Of a DNA stretch of 45,937 nt, positions 1-11,300 are shown piece after piece. Positions within the stretch are counted from its first letter, which is position 1, and every line of letters begins with the position of its first letter. The DNA is taken from NCBI GenBank assembly GCA_001464965.1, contig LNEJ01000050.1, positions 1 to 45,937 on the forward strand. Direction: 5' to 3'. This DNA comes from Gammaproteobacteria bacterium Ga0074134. Its GTDB lineage: Bacteria > Pseudomonadota > Gammaproteobacteria > Ga0077554 > Ga007554. Position numbers and translations under genes: made by a program. A model generated the notes under the pieces. That model saw only the letters and a list, made by a program, of their open reading frames with translations. It ran no database searches and had not been told where the DNA came from.

Positions 1-22
1 ATGTCCGTCTGCTTTTTGCCAT
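1..22 (-). CDS. Transposase gene, first seven codons only (partial)
   Basis: The ATG is at 22-20 with a GGTGA ribosome-binding site just upstream. The visible residues are MAKSRRT and the frame is then cut by the window edge. The same start occurs at the other end of the window. The basic N-terminus suits a DNA-binding transposase subunit (IS3 OrfA-like), but too little is visible to prove it. Confidence 0.45.
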
Positions 23-96
23 TTCGTCACCTGTTTTATATTGAGGGTGATGTTATCACCCATAATCAGGTGGCCAAATTAACTATGCCACTACAG
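1..96 (-). mobile_element. Left-end copy of an insertion-sequence terminus
   Basis: Positions 1-96 are a perfect inverted copy of positions 45841-45936 (position i pairs with 45937-i), and identity stops abruptly at 96/97. The repeat holds a ribosome-binding site (GGTGA) and a start codon at 22-20 for a reading frame that exits the window leftward. The outer boundary starting TGTAGTGGCATAG, about 70 bp before the start codon, is typical of an IS end followed by its transposase gene. The start MAKSRRT would suit an IS3-type OrfA, but the family assignment is inference. Confidence 0.7.
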
Positions 97-216
97 AAGA
101 TCGGTAACGTATTTCGCTGGGTGTGATAGAGATCAGCCGGTGCAAGGCCCTGTGGTTATTGCACCCTGCCGCTCTTGATATTGGCATTAGCCATCAGGCA
201 ATGGAGTGATCTCCAA

Positions 217-795
217 TTAACGGCAACGCTGGAATCGAAGTCTGCTCAACGGCGCGGGCGTGGTGGTGATCTTGCCATCGTTGCCCACCACGAACTTGCG
301 CACCTCAACGCCCTGGCACACACCACCGCTAAATTTCATGAAAGTGTCGTAATCGTGCCCCGCTTCAGGGGTGAATATCACATGGCTTGGGCCGCAGTGT
401 TGCCATGTGCCATTGGCATTTTGCACCTGCCAATACATTTTTACAGTGACGGGCTGACCTGCCGGAATGGCATATTCATGGTAGGAGAAAGGCATGTCAT
501 CGGTGGCTGGCATGCCGATCGTCTTGTTGCGCACCAGGTAAGAAAAGCCCCCCGCAGCGGCATGAATAACAGGATGGCTGTTGCCGTCACAGATATCGCC
601 GAGATAAAGGTCGGCCGAGGTGCCGTGAAAGACGCGGATGCGGGCGTGCGGCTCTGAATCGGGCACCATCGTCGTAGGTTCAGTAGTGGCGCAACCGGAA
701 AGCAGGCCACCCAGAAGCAGCAAAATGATAAGTGGATGCGCCCATCCGAATTTGTTCAACATTGCCGTTTTACCGATTTGAAAGGGTCGAGTCAT
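217..795 (-). CDS. Predicted lipoprotein, third gene after the two-partner secretion exoprotein
   Basis: This 192-residue protein has a lipoprotein signal: a hydrophobic stretch LIILLLLGG followed by the lipobox LSGC and the spacer ATTEPTT. The mature part is compact and cysteine-containing (motifs RIRVFHGTSADLYLGDICDG and MYWQVQNANGTW). No family was recognised. The start at 795 overlaps the upstream stop by 4 nt (ATGA), favouring translational coupling. A second Met at 762 would give a more usual signal peptide length. As the last gene of the FhaC-FhaB operon it may encode an accessory or immunity factor held at the envelope; that is inference from context. Confidence 0.75.
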   Translation of the reverse strand: MTRPFQIGKTAMLNKFGWAHPLIILLLLGGLLSGCATTEPTTMVPDSEPHARIRVFHGTSADLYLGDICDGNSHPVIHAAAGGFSYLVRNKTIGMPATDDMPFSYHEYAIPAGQPVTVKMYWQVQNANGTWQHCGPSHVIFTPEAGHDYDTFMKFSGGVCQGVEVRKFVVGNDGKITTTPAPLSRLRFQRCR

Positions 796-1250
796 TTTAG
801 TGGGAGCACTATCAGCTTGATACCTGCTGTTTGGGCCAAGTCGTGTAGCTCGTCACGCGTTTTGGTGTCCGCGACCAAGTATAGTGTGCCCGCGGCTCGC
901 TTGTTCTTGAGGTGTTCTAACGTGACCTTGACTGTGGCCGCATTGATCGCATCGCTTTCGCCGATGACGCCAATCGTGACAGGATTACCCTTCGAGAAGA
1001 CTTCCACCAGCGCATCAATGGCGGTTGATGATCCAAATGCAAGCGAGGCAGCCATGAGTTTTTCAGAGATGACATTAGCGGGGCTTGGCACTGCGATGAA
1101 ATAGATGCTTTTCAGTCCGGATGCGGCATAAATTTCCCTCATCTGCCTGTCTTGGGCGGGCACTCCCCGCATCGCCCCTGTCGTTGCGCAACCCGAGGCG
1201 AATATAAGAATGAATATGGATAAAGCAGTGGCGAGGGTGAGGGTTTTCAT
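792..1250 (-). CDS. Predicted lipoprotein, second gene after the exoprotein
   Basis: This 152-residue protein starts MKTLTLATAL and has a lipobox FASGC with the acylated Cys at about residue 21, so it should be membrane-anchored in the envelope. The mature region alternates strands and helices (YFIAVPSP, VTIGVIGES, TLYLVAD, IKLIVLP), suggesting a small Rossmann-like alpha/beta domain. The frame stays open to 1373, but only the Met at 1250 gives a proper signal peptide. Its stop overlaps the next start by 4 nt. No family was recognised. Its role is probably tied to the secreted FhaB-like protein encoded upstream. Confidence 0.75.
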   Translation of the reverse strand: MKTLTLATALSIFILIFASGCATTGAMRGVPAQDRQMREIYAASGLKSIYFIAVPSPANVISEKLMAASLAFGSSTAIDALVEVFSKGNPVTIGVIGESDAINAATVKVTLEHLKNKRAAGTLYLVADTKTRDELHDLAQTAGIKLIVLPLK

Positions 1251-1379
1251 AGTAGGGTCTTCGGATTGCTTTTCAGTGATTGGCAGATAGGACAGCGATT
1301 CAACACGCTGTGCTGGCCAATTCACGGCGAGCCCCTCTTGCGGTTTGGCAGTAGGTGTTGCGGGTTGAAGCAAATTTCA

Positions 1380-2336
1380 TCAATCCGCAGGTTGGGCCAG
1401 TAAATCCTTGCAAGCCTGGACTGGCCTGGTGCGCTTTGCCATGGCCTGGCACTCCTTGCGCAGGACTTCCCGTGCTTTTTTACCCAGTTCGGCTTGTTCG
1501 GCCTCCAGTTGCGCGTTGAGGTTTTCGACTTTTACCGATTCGATCAGATGGCGGAAAGCGGCTTCGAATCGTGCGTGGGCTTCGGGGTATTGAAGGGAAG
1601 TTGGTGTGGCCCCAAGTCGCAACACCATGGTATAGCCCGAATCTTTTATTGGAAGGACCCAGTACTGATAAGGCCCCGTCGAATAGTTGCTGGGCGCCAA
1701 GGCAACCATTTGCACCGTCCAGTCATTATCATTGACCCGGATGGTAGACCACTGACCTGTCGGGTTCGATTCGGACAAGTACTGTTTCCAGTCGTCAACT
1801 GTCCGGTACCGAAAATAAAGCATAAGCGCATGATTTGTCACGACCCACGTTTGATCGCAAACTGGCTGCGGTTCGTATTCAGCTACTCTTTCGCCAATTT
1901 TCTTTAGCCTGTTAGGATCATAACGGCCATCATCATCTAGTCCAAGCGAAGCAGGATCATATATGTTGGACACAACTTTATAGCGCCGCACATAGGGGTC
2001 GAAGTCAAAGGGCTTCTCAGGTGTTGAGCTGGTTTGCCAGGTTTTTCCATTTTTCTCGTAGATGTCGGGTACATAAAAAAGCTCTCCCCTTAATCCTCTG
2101 TTGACCCCCACAGTTGGCAGGTGTCCATACTTGCAGGTTGCAGCACTCGTTGGCCATGTGTGGCTAATACGGTATTTGTCCAGGAATTTGTACTGGTAAG
2201 TGTCGTAAACGTTGGTCAGCGGCACATCCAGCGCACCCGGTTTCAGGTAGCGATCATCGTTGCGCCTGATCATTTCCTCCACGTCGCACGCGCTCAGCGT
2301 GAAGGCCATCAAAAGACAGGAGGCCAATACTTTCAT
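1380..2336 (-). CDS. Predicted lipoprotein translationally coupled to the FhaB-like exoprotein
   Basis: This 318-residue protein has a signal MKVLASCLLMAFTLSAC whose lipobox Cys is residue 17. The mature part is polar and aromatic-rich, and the last ~60 residues are charged and probably coiled coil (LNAQLEAEQAELGKKAREVL). The ATG overlaps the exoprotein stop by 4 nt, so the two are made together. This is where an immunity gene sits in contact-dependent inhibition loci. The exoprotein appears to end in a lipase-like domain, which would act on membranes, so an envelope lipoprotein is a reasonable antagonist. No homologous family was recognised; the immunity role is a hypothesis. Confidence 0.8.
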   Translation of the reverse strand: MKVLASCLLMAFTLSACDVEEMIRRNDDRYLKPGALDVPLTNVYDTYQYKFLDKYRISHTWPTSAATCKYGHLPTVGVNRGLRGELFYVPDIYEKNGKTWQTSSTPEKPFDFDPYVRRYKVVSNIYDPASLGLDDDGRYDPNRLKKIGERVAEYEPQPVCDQTWVVTNHALMLYFRYRTVDDWKQYLSESNPTGQWSTIRVNDNDWTVQMVALAPSNYSTGPYQYWVLPIKDSGYTMVLRLGATPTSLQYPEAHARFEAAFRHLIESVKVENLNAQLEAEQAELGKKAREVLRKECQAMAKRTRPVQACKDLLAQPAD

Positions 2337-5300
2337 TTCACTGCCTCTTGTTGATCGTGATTGATCGAATTGTTTTCCATGAGCTTCCCACCTTTATATT
2401 GAATCAGCATGGCATTCCCCTCCGGCGTGCCCTGTGGGCCCCCGGGCACTGGGATTTCGACCTGCGTGCAGCCCGCGCCGCCCGTGCCATAGCAACTGTG
2501 CATACTGTTGTTGGTGTCATATACCTGCCACAGGCCTTTGAGTGTCCATACGCCGGGGTTGCCGCCCGACAGGTTCGAGACTGAAACCGGGTCATTGCTG
2601 AAATAGTTGTATGTGATATTGTCTTTCTTAGTAGGATCCTGAATTATTTTGAACGCAGAGTTAGTATAACTCTGCACATCGGCCGCCCCACCCACACCGC
2701 GCACCGTCAGACTGGGATTGGTGTAGGTGGTGCCGTTCTCATCCGGGCGGTTGCCCAGGATGGTGGATGCGCTCTCCTGCACCAGTGTGCCCCGGCTGTG
2801 GCCCAGCGATGTGGTGGCTTGCTGTCCCCGGCGAGTTATCAGCGCGGCATAGGTTTCCGCTCCGTTAGTGTAGCCCAGGAAATTGGCCAAGCCATAATCC
2901 AGCGAATTGATTATCTTCTCGTAGGCCACACCCAACAACTCTGAAATAGTGTTATTGGCCGGTGCGATGTGCATCAGGTAGATGGTGGTTGGTTTCTTCC
3001 CATCTACCAGTTCTGCATTCTGATACGCCAACTCTACAGCCCGTTGCTCGTCGTTCAGTATGCCATTGACAACCAGCACCGTGCCGGGGTCGGCCTTCGC
3101 TATCTCCTCCGGTGTGGCTGGCGAGCCCTTGACGAGTTTTAGGTTGCTCAGGCAGGCATTCTCTTCGACAGGGCACTCCACTTTGATGGGTTTCGGCTTA
3201 TCCTGAAACCTGTTCCGGTACATTTCGTCGGTGAACACGGTGACGACCTTGAACGCCTCTTGCTTGATCGTCTGCTCCGTTTCCACTGTCTGCTTCATCG
3301 CCTGCACATCCAACCGCTGCGCCGCCACCTGAGCATTGGCCGTGTCGTGATTGAGGTTGGCCACGGTTTGTTCGGCGGTTTGGCCGGTGCGTTGCTGCTG
3401 GGCGGCTTCGTCGGTGATGATCACCGTGCCTGCGCTGACGGCGCTGCGGGTTTGCCCGCTGGAACTGTCCGACGCGCTGCCGTTGTTCATTGTGTTGCCA
3501 ACAACTGCTTTGGTGGCACCGTATTTGCCTTGGGTAAACATATCACTGCTCAAGACAATACCATTACTCTTGGCGCTTGCATCCGCCTTGTTCTGGATGT
3601 CGCTTTGGGTCAGCGTGCCGGTGGTCAGACTGTTCCTGCCGTCTTCAATCGCCTTGTCCGTGCTGGCAATTACTGCGCCTTTGAGATCAGTATTGCCTTT
3701 CACATCAATCTGGAAGCCACCGTCACCGGCCTTGATGCCGGATTGCTCGATGACGCTGGCAAAATCGCCGGTGATCTTCTGCTGGCTGGCGTTGAAGCTG
3801 CCGCTGGCCTTGCCGTAACCGACCGACACGCTGCCGCCGATACTTTGCTGTTTGCTGTCGTATTTGCTGGTGTCTTGCAGGCTTTCGATATTGAGATTGC
3901 CGCCGATAGTGGCGGTGACCTGAGCGCCGCTGGCGACGGCGCCTTTGAGAGTGGTGTTGCCGCCGGAGTCCAGCGTCAGCGTGTTGCCCGCCTCGACGCG
4001 AGTATTCGTCCAGACCACATCGCTGCCGTCGGCCTTGCCGCGCCCGCCACTGGCGCTGGCGGTCACCATCAGGCCATCGGTGCCCAAGCTCACGCCCAGA
4101 CTGGCGCTGGAATTTTTATTGGTGCTGTGCTGCTCGGCCGTGCTCTTGGCGGCCAGGAGGTTGACATCACTGTCGGCTTTGAGTGTCACAGCGTTGCCTG
4201 CCGTGACGCGGCTGCCTTGTATTGTCAGATCGCTCTCGCTCCCTGCGCCCGTGGCCTGGATAGTGACACTGCCACCGGCGGCGATGGTCGACCCGGCGGC
4301 GGTGCTGCTGGCTTGAGTGCTATTGCTTTGGTTCTGCGAGCCGCCCACCGAGAGGCTGACGTTGACTCCTCCCGCTTGGGCAGGATTCCGGGTGATCGCG
4401 TTATACGCATTGTAGCCTGCCAGTCCCGTCGTAGCGAGCGCCAGGGCTTGTATCCTGCGGTCACTGGTCTGGCCGGCGGCGTTGGCCATCTGTTGCCCGG
4501 TCTGGAGGGCGGAGATCACCGGGCTGGTGAGAGCGAGCGTCAGGCCCGACTGTTCAAATTTCGTTTCCTGTGTGCCCTGGCCGGTGTTTTGCGCCTCGAT
4601 GATGTCCACCTTCTGTGCCTGGATGGTGATGTCGCCTTGCGGGGCGACGACGGTGCTGCCGGTCTGCTGGTAGGTGTTTCCGGCGATGAGGCTGACATTG
4701 CCGCCGAGGCTGCCCACGGTACTGCCGATCTGGAGGGTATGGGTGGCCCGATCATTTTGCTGTTGCTGCTGCGTGCCCAGGGTGAGGCTGAGGCCGCCGC
4801 CGGAGAACAGGCCGTCGGTGGTTTGCTGCTGGGCCGCAGATGTGCGCGTGGTCTGCTGCGCGGGAGCGAGAGTGAGGTCGCGGCCCGCGTCGATGATGAG
4901 TCCGGTATCGGCGACGGCCTGGCTGGCGGTGAGGGTGACATCGCGTCCGGCCTGGATCAGTACCGTGTTGCCGGTGACGGCGCTACCGGTCACCTGGGTG
5001 GCGGTGGTGTCCGCGCTCTGGGTGGTGGTGACGCTCTGCAAGAGGTTGCTGCTGGTGTCATGGCTTTCGGCCACGGCGCGGTATGCGGTGGTGGCGTTTT
5101 GCAGGGTGATGTCGTTGCGAGCCAGCAGGCTGGCCTGGCCGGTGCCGGCGCTGAGGGTGGCGCCGGTGACGGTGACGGTGAGGTTGCCGGTGGCGCCGTT
5201 ATTACCCGGGCCGGTGGCCGTGACGGTGAGGTTGTCACCCGCAATGAGATTGCCGCCCGCGAGGGTTTCGGTGTCTTGCGCGATGCGGTTGTAGTTGTCG

Positions 5301-8300
5301 TGGCCGACGGTCTGAATATCGTTGCTCTGGCGGTTTTTGACTGAGGCGATGCGGACGTTCGCGCCCTGGAGGAGGATATCCGCGCCCATCGCGAGATTGG
5401 CGCCGTTGAGGGTGGCATCGTTGCCTGCCACCAGCGCGGCGTTGCGGCCGGCGGTGAAGGTGGTCACCTGCTGGGTGGTAGTTTCTTCCGTGATGTAGCC
5501 GCTGCGGCCCTCAACGTTGTGCCCTGAAGTATCCTGGCTCTGGATCTGGTAGCGACTGGCCACGGCGGCGGCGGTGAGGTCGCGCCCGGCGGTGGCGGTG
5601 AGATCGGCGGCGGCGCTGACGGCGCTGCCCAAGGCGAGCAGATCACGCCCGGCATCGAGCGACACGCTGCCGCCCTGCACGATAGCCAGGCGATCGAGCG
5701 CTGTACGGGTGCTGCTGCCTTGCGCATTGGCGGTATCGAGGGTGTTGGTTTGTAGCACCAGGTCGCGCCCCGCCTGGAGCGTGACCTGGCTATCGAGGCC
5801 CAGGCCCTCGATGAGACCGGAGAGATTTTTCAGGTCGTTGCGGGCGCGGGCGACGATGTTCTGGCCGCTGATGCGCCCGCCCTGGTTGATCAGGTCGTCG
5901 CCGACGATCAGGGTAGCGCTGCTGCGCGCGGCGATGGTGCCGGAATTGTTCAGTGCGCCCTTGGTCTGGATGAAGACATTCTCACCGGCAATCAGCGATC
6001 CGTTGCTGTGCAGGTCGCCGCCCTCGGGGCGGCGCAGGTAGACCTGGGGTACGAGCACCTGGGTGGTGCTGCCATCGGGCAGGGTGACGGTGCGGGTGGT
6101 GAGCCAGACGATGTCGGTGGTAAGTATCGCCATCTGTTCACCCGTCAGCGCCACGCCAGGAGTGAGCTGGTAGTCGCGGGCGAAGGCGACACCCGCTTCC
6201 ATCAGGGCCTGGTATTGCTGTTCGCTGTTGCGGTAGCCGGTGAGATAGCGCTGGCTGGTCAGTGCGAGGATCTGGCCATTGACGAGCTGCTGTTCGTAAA
6301 AACCGTCGCCGTAGCGTTTGAGGTGCCGTTCTGGGTCGAGGTTGAGCTGAGTGAAGAAATAATCCGATCCCACGAAGTTGCGGTTGCGGATGAAACGCGG
6401 ATCGGTTTCGACCAGGTAATTGGCCTCCGGCTCGGGATGGATGACGAACAGGCGGCTGCCGGGTACGGCCAGGCGCGGTGGAGTGGTGAGTATCACCTCG
6501 CGCGCGCGTTCACCGCTACTGGCGGCGGCTACGCTTTGGATGAACAGCGAGACATAGTCGTTGGTGTCCAATGTGGCGCTGATGCCTTGTGGCGCGGCGC
6601 TGCGGGCATTGCCTGAGGCAGTCGTGGCGGCGCCTGCCGCGACGTTGGATGGGGCGGTGGCGGAGGGATCATGGGGCTTGTCTGCGGTGAGGTTGATGTG
6701 TTCTTCGACAGTATGGTCCTGCAGGGGTTTGCTGTCGTTTTTTGGGGCCGGAGAGTAGTTCACTGCGTCGCCCCACTCTCGGCAGTGTTTGCCACCAAAC
6801 ATGCCGCAGGACTTGACCTCGGTGAACTGAGAGGTGCCGCTGTAGGTGGTAATGTCCAGCAATGTGGTGCCGACGTTACTGAGTCCAGCATTGAAGAGCT
6901 TAAAGAGTTGACGGCCTGCCACGATCTGGCTATCGAGATTGTCGGCGCGCTCTCCGGTGAGGGTGATGTTGCCGCCCGAGAGGATCTGTGCGGGGGCGGT
7001 GCTGGCGACTTCCTCATGGGTGCGGGTCGAGGTGACGCGGTACCAGGTGTAGTCTTCAAAGCTGTCCAGCCGGTTGTCTTCATTGACCTCGGCATTGTAG
7101 GCGTTGACCTTGACCGTTAATTGGTCGAGGGCGCTCTGGTAGCCGAGGTTCCATGCCGCGTAATCACGCTTCCATTGCGTGCAGGCTGGGCTGCTAAAAA
7201 TGTCACAGCTGCTGCTGGGTGGGGCAGGTGGGGCGCTTACTGGGGTTACGCCAAAACGCGCGAACTCGGGTGCGTCCCAGGCATAATTGATTTGCACAGG
7301 GCCGAAAATGCCGCCCTCGCGCACCGGAGCGACGGGGCTGCGCTGGCCGTACTTGTCGGGATGTACCTGACAACTCACTGTATCCTGGCCGCCGCCGACG
7401 CCGTAGCACTGGGATGCCAAATATTTGGTGAGGGAGCCGTTGGGCTGGATTTTATCCTCCTGCTTTGAAGGGTCCGTTACTGCCGTAATGCGCAAGAAAT
7501 CGTTACGGTTGGTGAGGGTGGTGGCGCCGATATACAGGTTGCCGAGCGCCTCGATATGGCTCGATCCGTTGAGCAGGCTGTTGCTCCATCCCGTTACATT
7601 GCCGTTGCTGTCCAGTGCGCCACCGATGGTCATGTCCCCCAGGCTGAAGAGTGTCCCGCCGTAGGTGTTATTGATCGTCCTGGCGCCTATCAACAGCAGA
7701 TTGCGCGCGTTAATAATGCCAGGGCCGGAGTTGTTGAGGGTATCGCCCGCGATGAGCAGATCGTCGCCATAGATACGTGCGGTGTTGTTGATGATGCCCG
7801 CCCGGATGCCGGTAAGCGTGCCGTCGATGAGGCCGTTTGCGGTGTTGGTGAGTGTGCCGCCGACGTTGAGCTGTGTGAGATAGGCGCTGATCTCGCCGCT
7901 GTTGGTGAGATTGCCGGTAGTGGTGGCCGTTAGCGTGTCGTTGGCGATGAGCGCGCCGCTGTTGGTGATGCTGTTGGCATTGATGGTGAGATCTTTGCGT
8001 GCCGAGAGCAGGCCGGTGTTGATGTAATCGCCCTGGATATTCAAGGTCACGTCATTGTTCGATGCGATTGTGCCGCTTGGCGCCTGGCTGCGGGTAGTCA
8101 CCGTGACGCGCTCGTCACCCACCAGGGTGCCGCGGGTATTGTTCAGAGTGGCGGCAGTGACGGTCAGGTTGCGCCCGGCACTCATTGTGCCCTGGGTATT
8201 GTTCAGGGCGTCGGTGGTAATCGTGGCGTCATTGGTCGCGCTCAGGGCGCCGCCAGCGTTGGCAAACGCCAATGTGCTGACCATGATTGCGGCGGCGTCG

Positions 8301-11300
8301 ATTCGCCCTGCCGCGCCATTTGCGGCGCTGTTGTCGAGGGTGGCGGCGTCGAGCGTGATGTTGCCGTTGGCGACGATGCGCCCGCCGCGATTGTCTATGG
8401 TCTGGCTGGCGCGCAGGCTGCCATTCCCCAGTGTATTGATTGCGCCGCCGTTGTTAAGAATGTTTGCTGCATTGATAGCGACGTTGCCATTGCTGACGAT
8501 CTGGCCCGCCACACCGTCCAGAACACGGTTGTCCAGATCACCGCTGATATCCAAGGTCTGACCGCCGTTGCTGGCGAGATAGCCCGATGGGTTGTATAGT
8601 GCGCCACTCTGGATATGCAATGCACCACCTGCAACGATACCACCGTTGTTGCCGCTGTGAGTGACAGTCAAGTTCTGCCCGTGGGTGTCGATGCGGGTGT
8701 CGCCCACCGACATCAGCAATCCCTGGTCGTTGTTGAGCGCCTGGGTATCGGCGCTGAGCTTGCCTCCGGCAATCACCGTGCCGCCGGTGTTGTCGAGGCT
8801 GCCTGTGACGAGCATTATGTCCGTGCCGCTGATGAGGCCAGTTTGATTCGCGGTATCTCCGGCGACAATCGTGGTGTTACCTGCGGCTTGCAGTTTGCCG
8901 CTTTGGTTGTCTAGCGTCTGACTGTTGCTATTGATGCTCAGATTGCCTTGCAGGCTGGCTACCGTGCCATAGCTATTGGTGAAAGGTGCCGTAGTCAGTG
9001 CGATATCGTCGTTAGCGATGATTCGGCCACCGCTGTTGTCCAGCGACTGGCCTTGGGTGTCGAGGCTCAGGGATGAACCGGAGAGTAGGCTGCCCCACTT
9101 GTTGCGGATCTCGCCGTTCTGAAGGGTGAGGCTCCGGCCGCCACTCAGTTGCCCTATTTCGTTAATGAGTAATCCCGTTCCCAGGGTTACCTGCGTGTCC
9201 TGCTTGGCGTGTATCAATCCCCAATTGTTTTTGAGCGATGTTCCCGTTAAGGAAACCTGGCCATCGCTGATTATCAATCCAGAGTTGTCGATAGCGCCGC
9301 TGCTGTTGATGGTCACCTGGTTGTCAGCCGAAATGACGCCAAAGGAGTTGGTCAGATCGCCAGTGGTAAGGGTGATCGTGTCCTTCGCCGTGATCGTGCC
9401 AGTGCGATTGCCGGTGCCATTGTTCAGGCGTTGGTGCTGTGTGTCGATGGTGAGCACTGCGCCCGATGATATTTCACCTGACTCATTGTCGAAAGCCTTG
9501 CTAACGATCCGGGTGCCGGTAGCCGAGGTTATGATACCCATACGGTTGCTGGCTTGGCCCGCGTTTATCGAGACGGCCCCTTGTGACGAAGCAATGACGG
9601 GCAGGGCAGAGGGGGCGTAGTACACCTCTGGCATGGTGTAGAATTCCTCGGCGTTGTTGGCGAGCTTGCCAGTGGTGAGGGAGATCCCGTCTTTTGCCAG
9701 CACCTTGCCGCCGGTATTGTCAAAGCTCCCCGATTGCAGCGTCAGTGCGCCTGAACTTGTTTGAATCACACCGTTGAGGTTGTCTACGCTGCCCTGCGTG
9801 GCGATGTTCAGGCTATTGGCCGCATCGATTATCCCTTGCTGGTTGACGATCATAGCGGCGTTGATGGAAAGACCTGCATCGGACACCAGCACGCCCTCGG
9901 TGTTGTCGAGCGCATTGCCATGGGTGTGCAGGGCAAGGCCGGTCTTGCCGGAGATTACGCTATTCTGGTTGCTGATAATGCCGGTGGTGGTAATCCGCGT
10001 TGCCTGATTGCTGATGATTTGAGCATAGTCATCGTTGATCAAACTCTCTGCGGCGAGTGTGACGTTGCCGCTACCGAGCAGGCTGCCGCCGCGGTTGTCG
10101 ATGGCGCCCGTGACGGCGGCATCCAGCGCGCCGCCTGCCAGGATCGTACCGCCTTGGTTGGCGATAGACGCACCGCTCAACATCACCGATTGCCCGGCCT
10201 GCCAGAGTCCCGCCGTGTTGCTGATCCGCCCGGCGGCGTGCAGATTGCCTGCGGCATGGAGTTGGGTGTTGAAGGCGGTGAGGTTGCCGGAGGGTGTTGC
10301 ATCAAGGTCGAGATTGCGGTCGGTGATGATTTGCGTGTCGTTGAGATGGATGGCCTGCGCCCGTACGCTCAGATCATCCGCCGCCAGCAGTGTGCCCTGG
10401 TTGGCGGTGAAGCTCGCCGCACGCAGGTCGAGCCGCCCTGCGCTGTAGATCGTGCCGCTGTTGCTGGCGGCCCCCGTCGTGGCGATATCCAGCGTGCCGG
10501 TGCTACGCTGGATGAGTTCTCCGCTGTTGTCAAGCCGCGCTGCGCTGATCGCCAATTGACCTTGCGCATCCACGATGCCTGGCTGGATCACACTGCCACT
10601 GCTGGTGATCCGTGTATTCCCCTTGCTCACTGTCTGCCCAGAAAGCGCCATGGTGCCCGTGCTGGTGAGCTGAATATCTTGTTTCGCGTAGCTGTCTTTG
10701 AGTGTGAGGTCGCCGTTAGCGGAGAGTATCAGGTTGCCCTGCAGGGCGGCCACACGTCCTTGGCTGTTGACACCCAGGCCCTGTTCGGTGGCTACCAGAT
10801 AAACCTGATTGGCATACATGCCGCCCACGTCCTTGATGTCGATGGCAAAGCGGGGCGCCGCTCCATTGCCCGTCAGGGTGGTTGCCTGCAAGGTGGCGTA
10901 CAGCACCTGGTTGGCCCCCGCGATGGCGTTCAGGTTTTTGGCCCAGACCTCGCCTTCTATCACCATGCCGCGTGCAATCAGGTCGAGCTGTTCGAGGCTG
11001 GTGGCCGTCAGTCCCCGGTTGCCGATGGTTAGCTGCCCTTGACGCACATCGAATCCGGTGAGGCTGCCGCCCTCGCCGAAGCGGGGCGTACCGGTGGTGA
11101 GGCTCGCCCGCCCCGTATTGAGAAAACCGCAGCCGTCGCAGGTGATACCGTTGGGATTGGCGATCACGATGTCTGCTCGCCGGCCAGCGATTTCTATTGT
11201 TCCCAGTAACTGCGAAGGGTTGGCTGTTACAATTTCGTTGAGGATGATGCGCGCCGCTGTCGGGCCTATTTGCAGGTTCCCGCCGATCCAGCCACCGAGC

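Noticed and set aside
3260-5344. Long plus-strand open frame of 694 codons
   Set aside because: It is the antisense shadow of the exoprotein gene; the GC-rich repeat region leaves opposite frames open. It has no signal, domain or ribosome-binding site.
9761-11032. Plus-strand open frame of 423 codons
   Set aside because: It is a shadow of the FHA repeat region and TPS domain on the minus strand; the composition is unlike a real protein.
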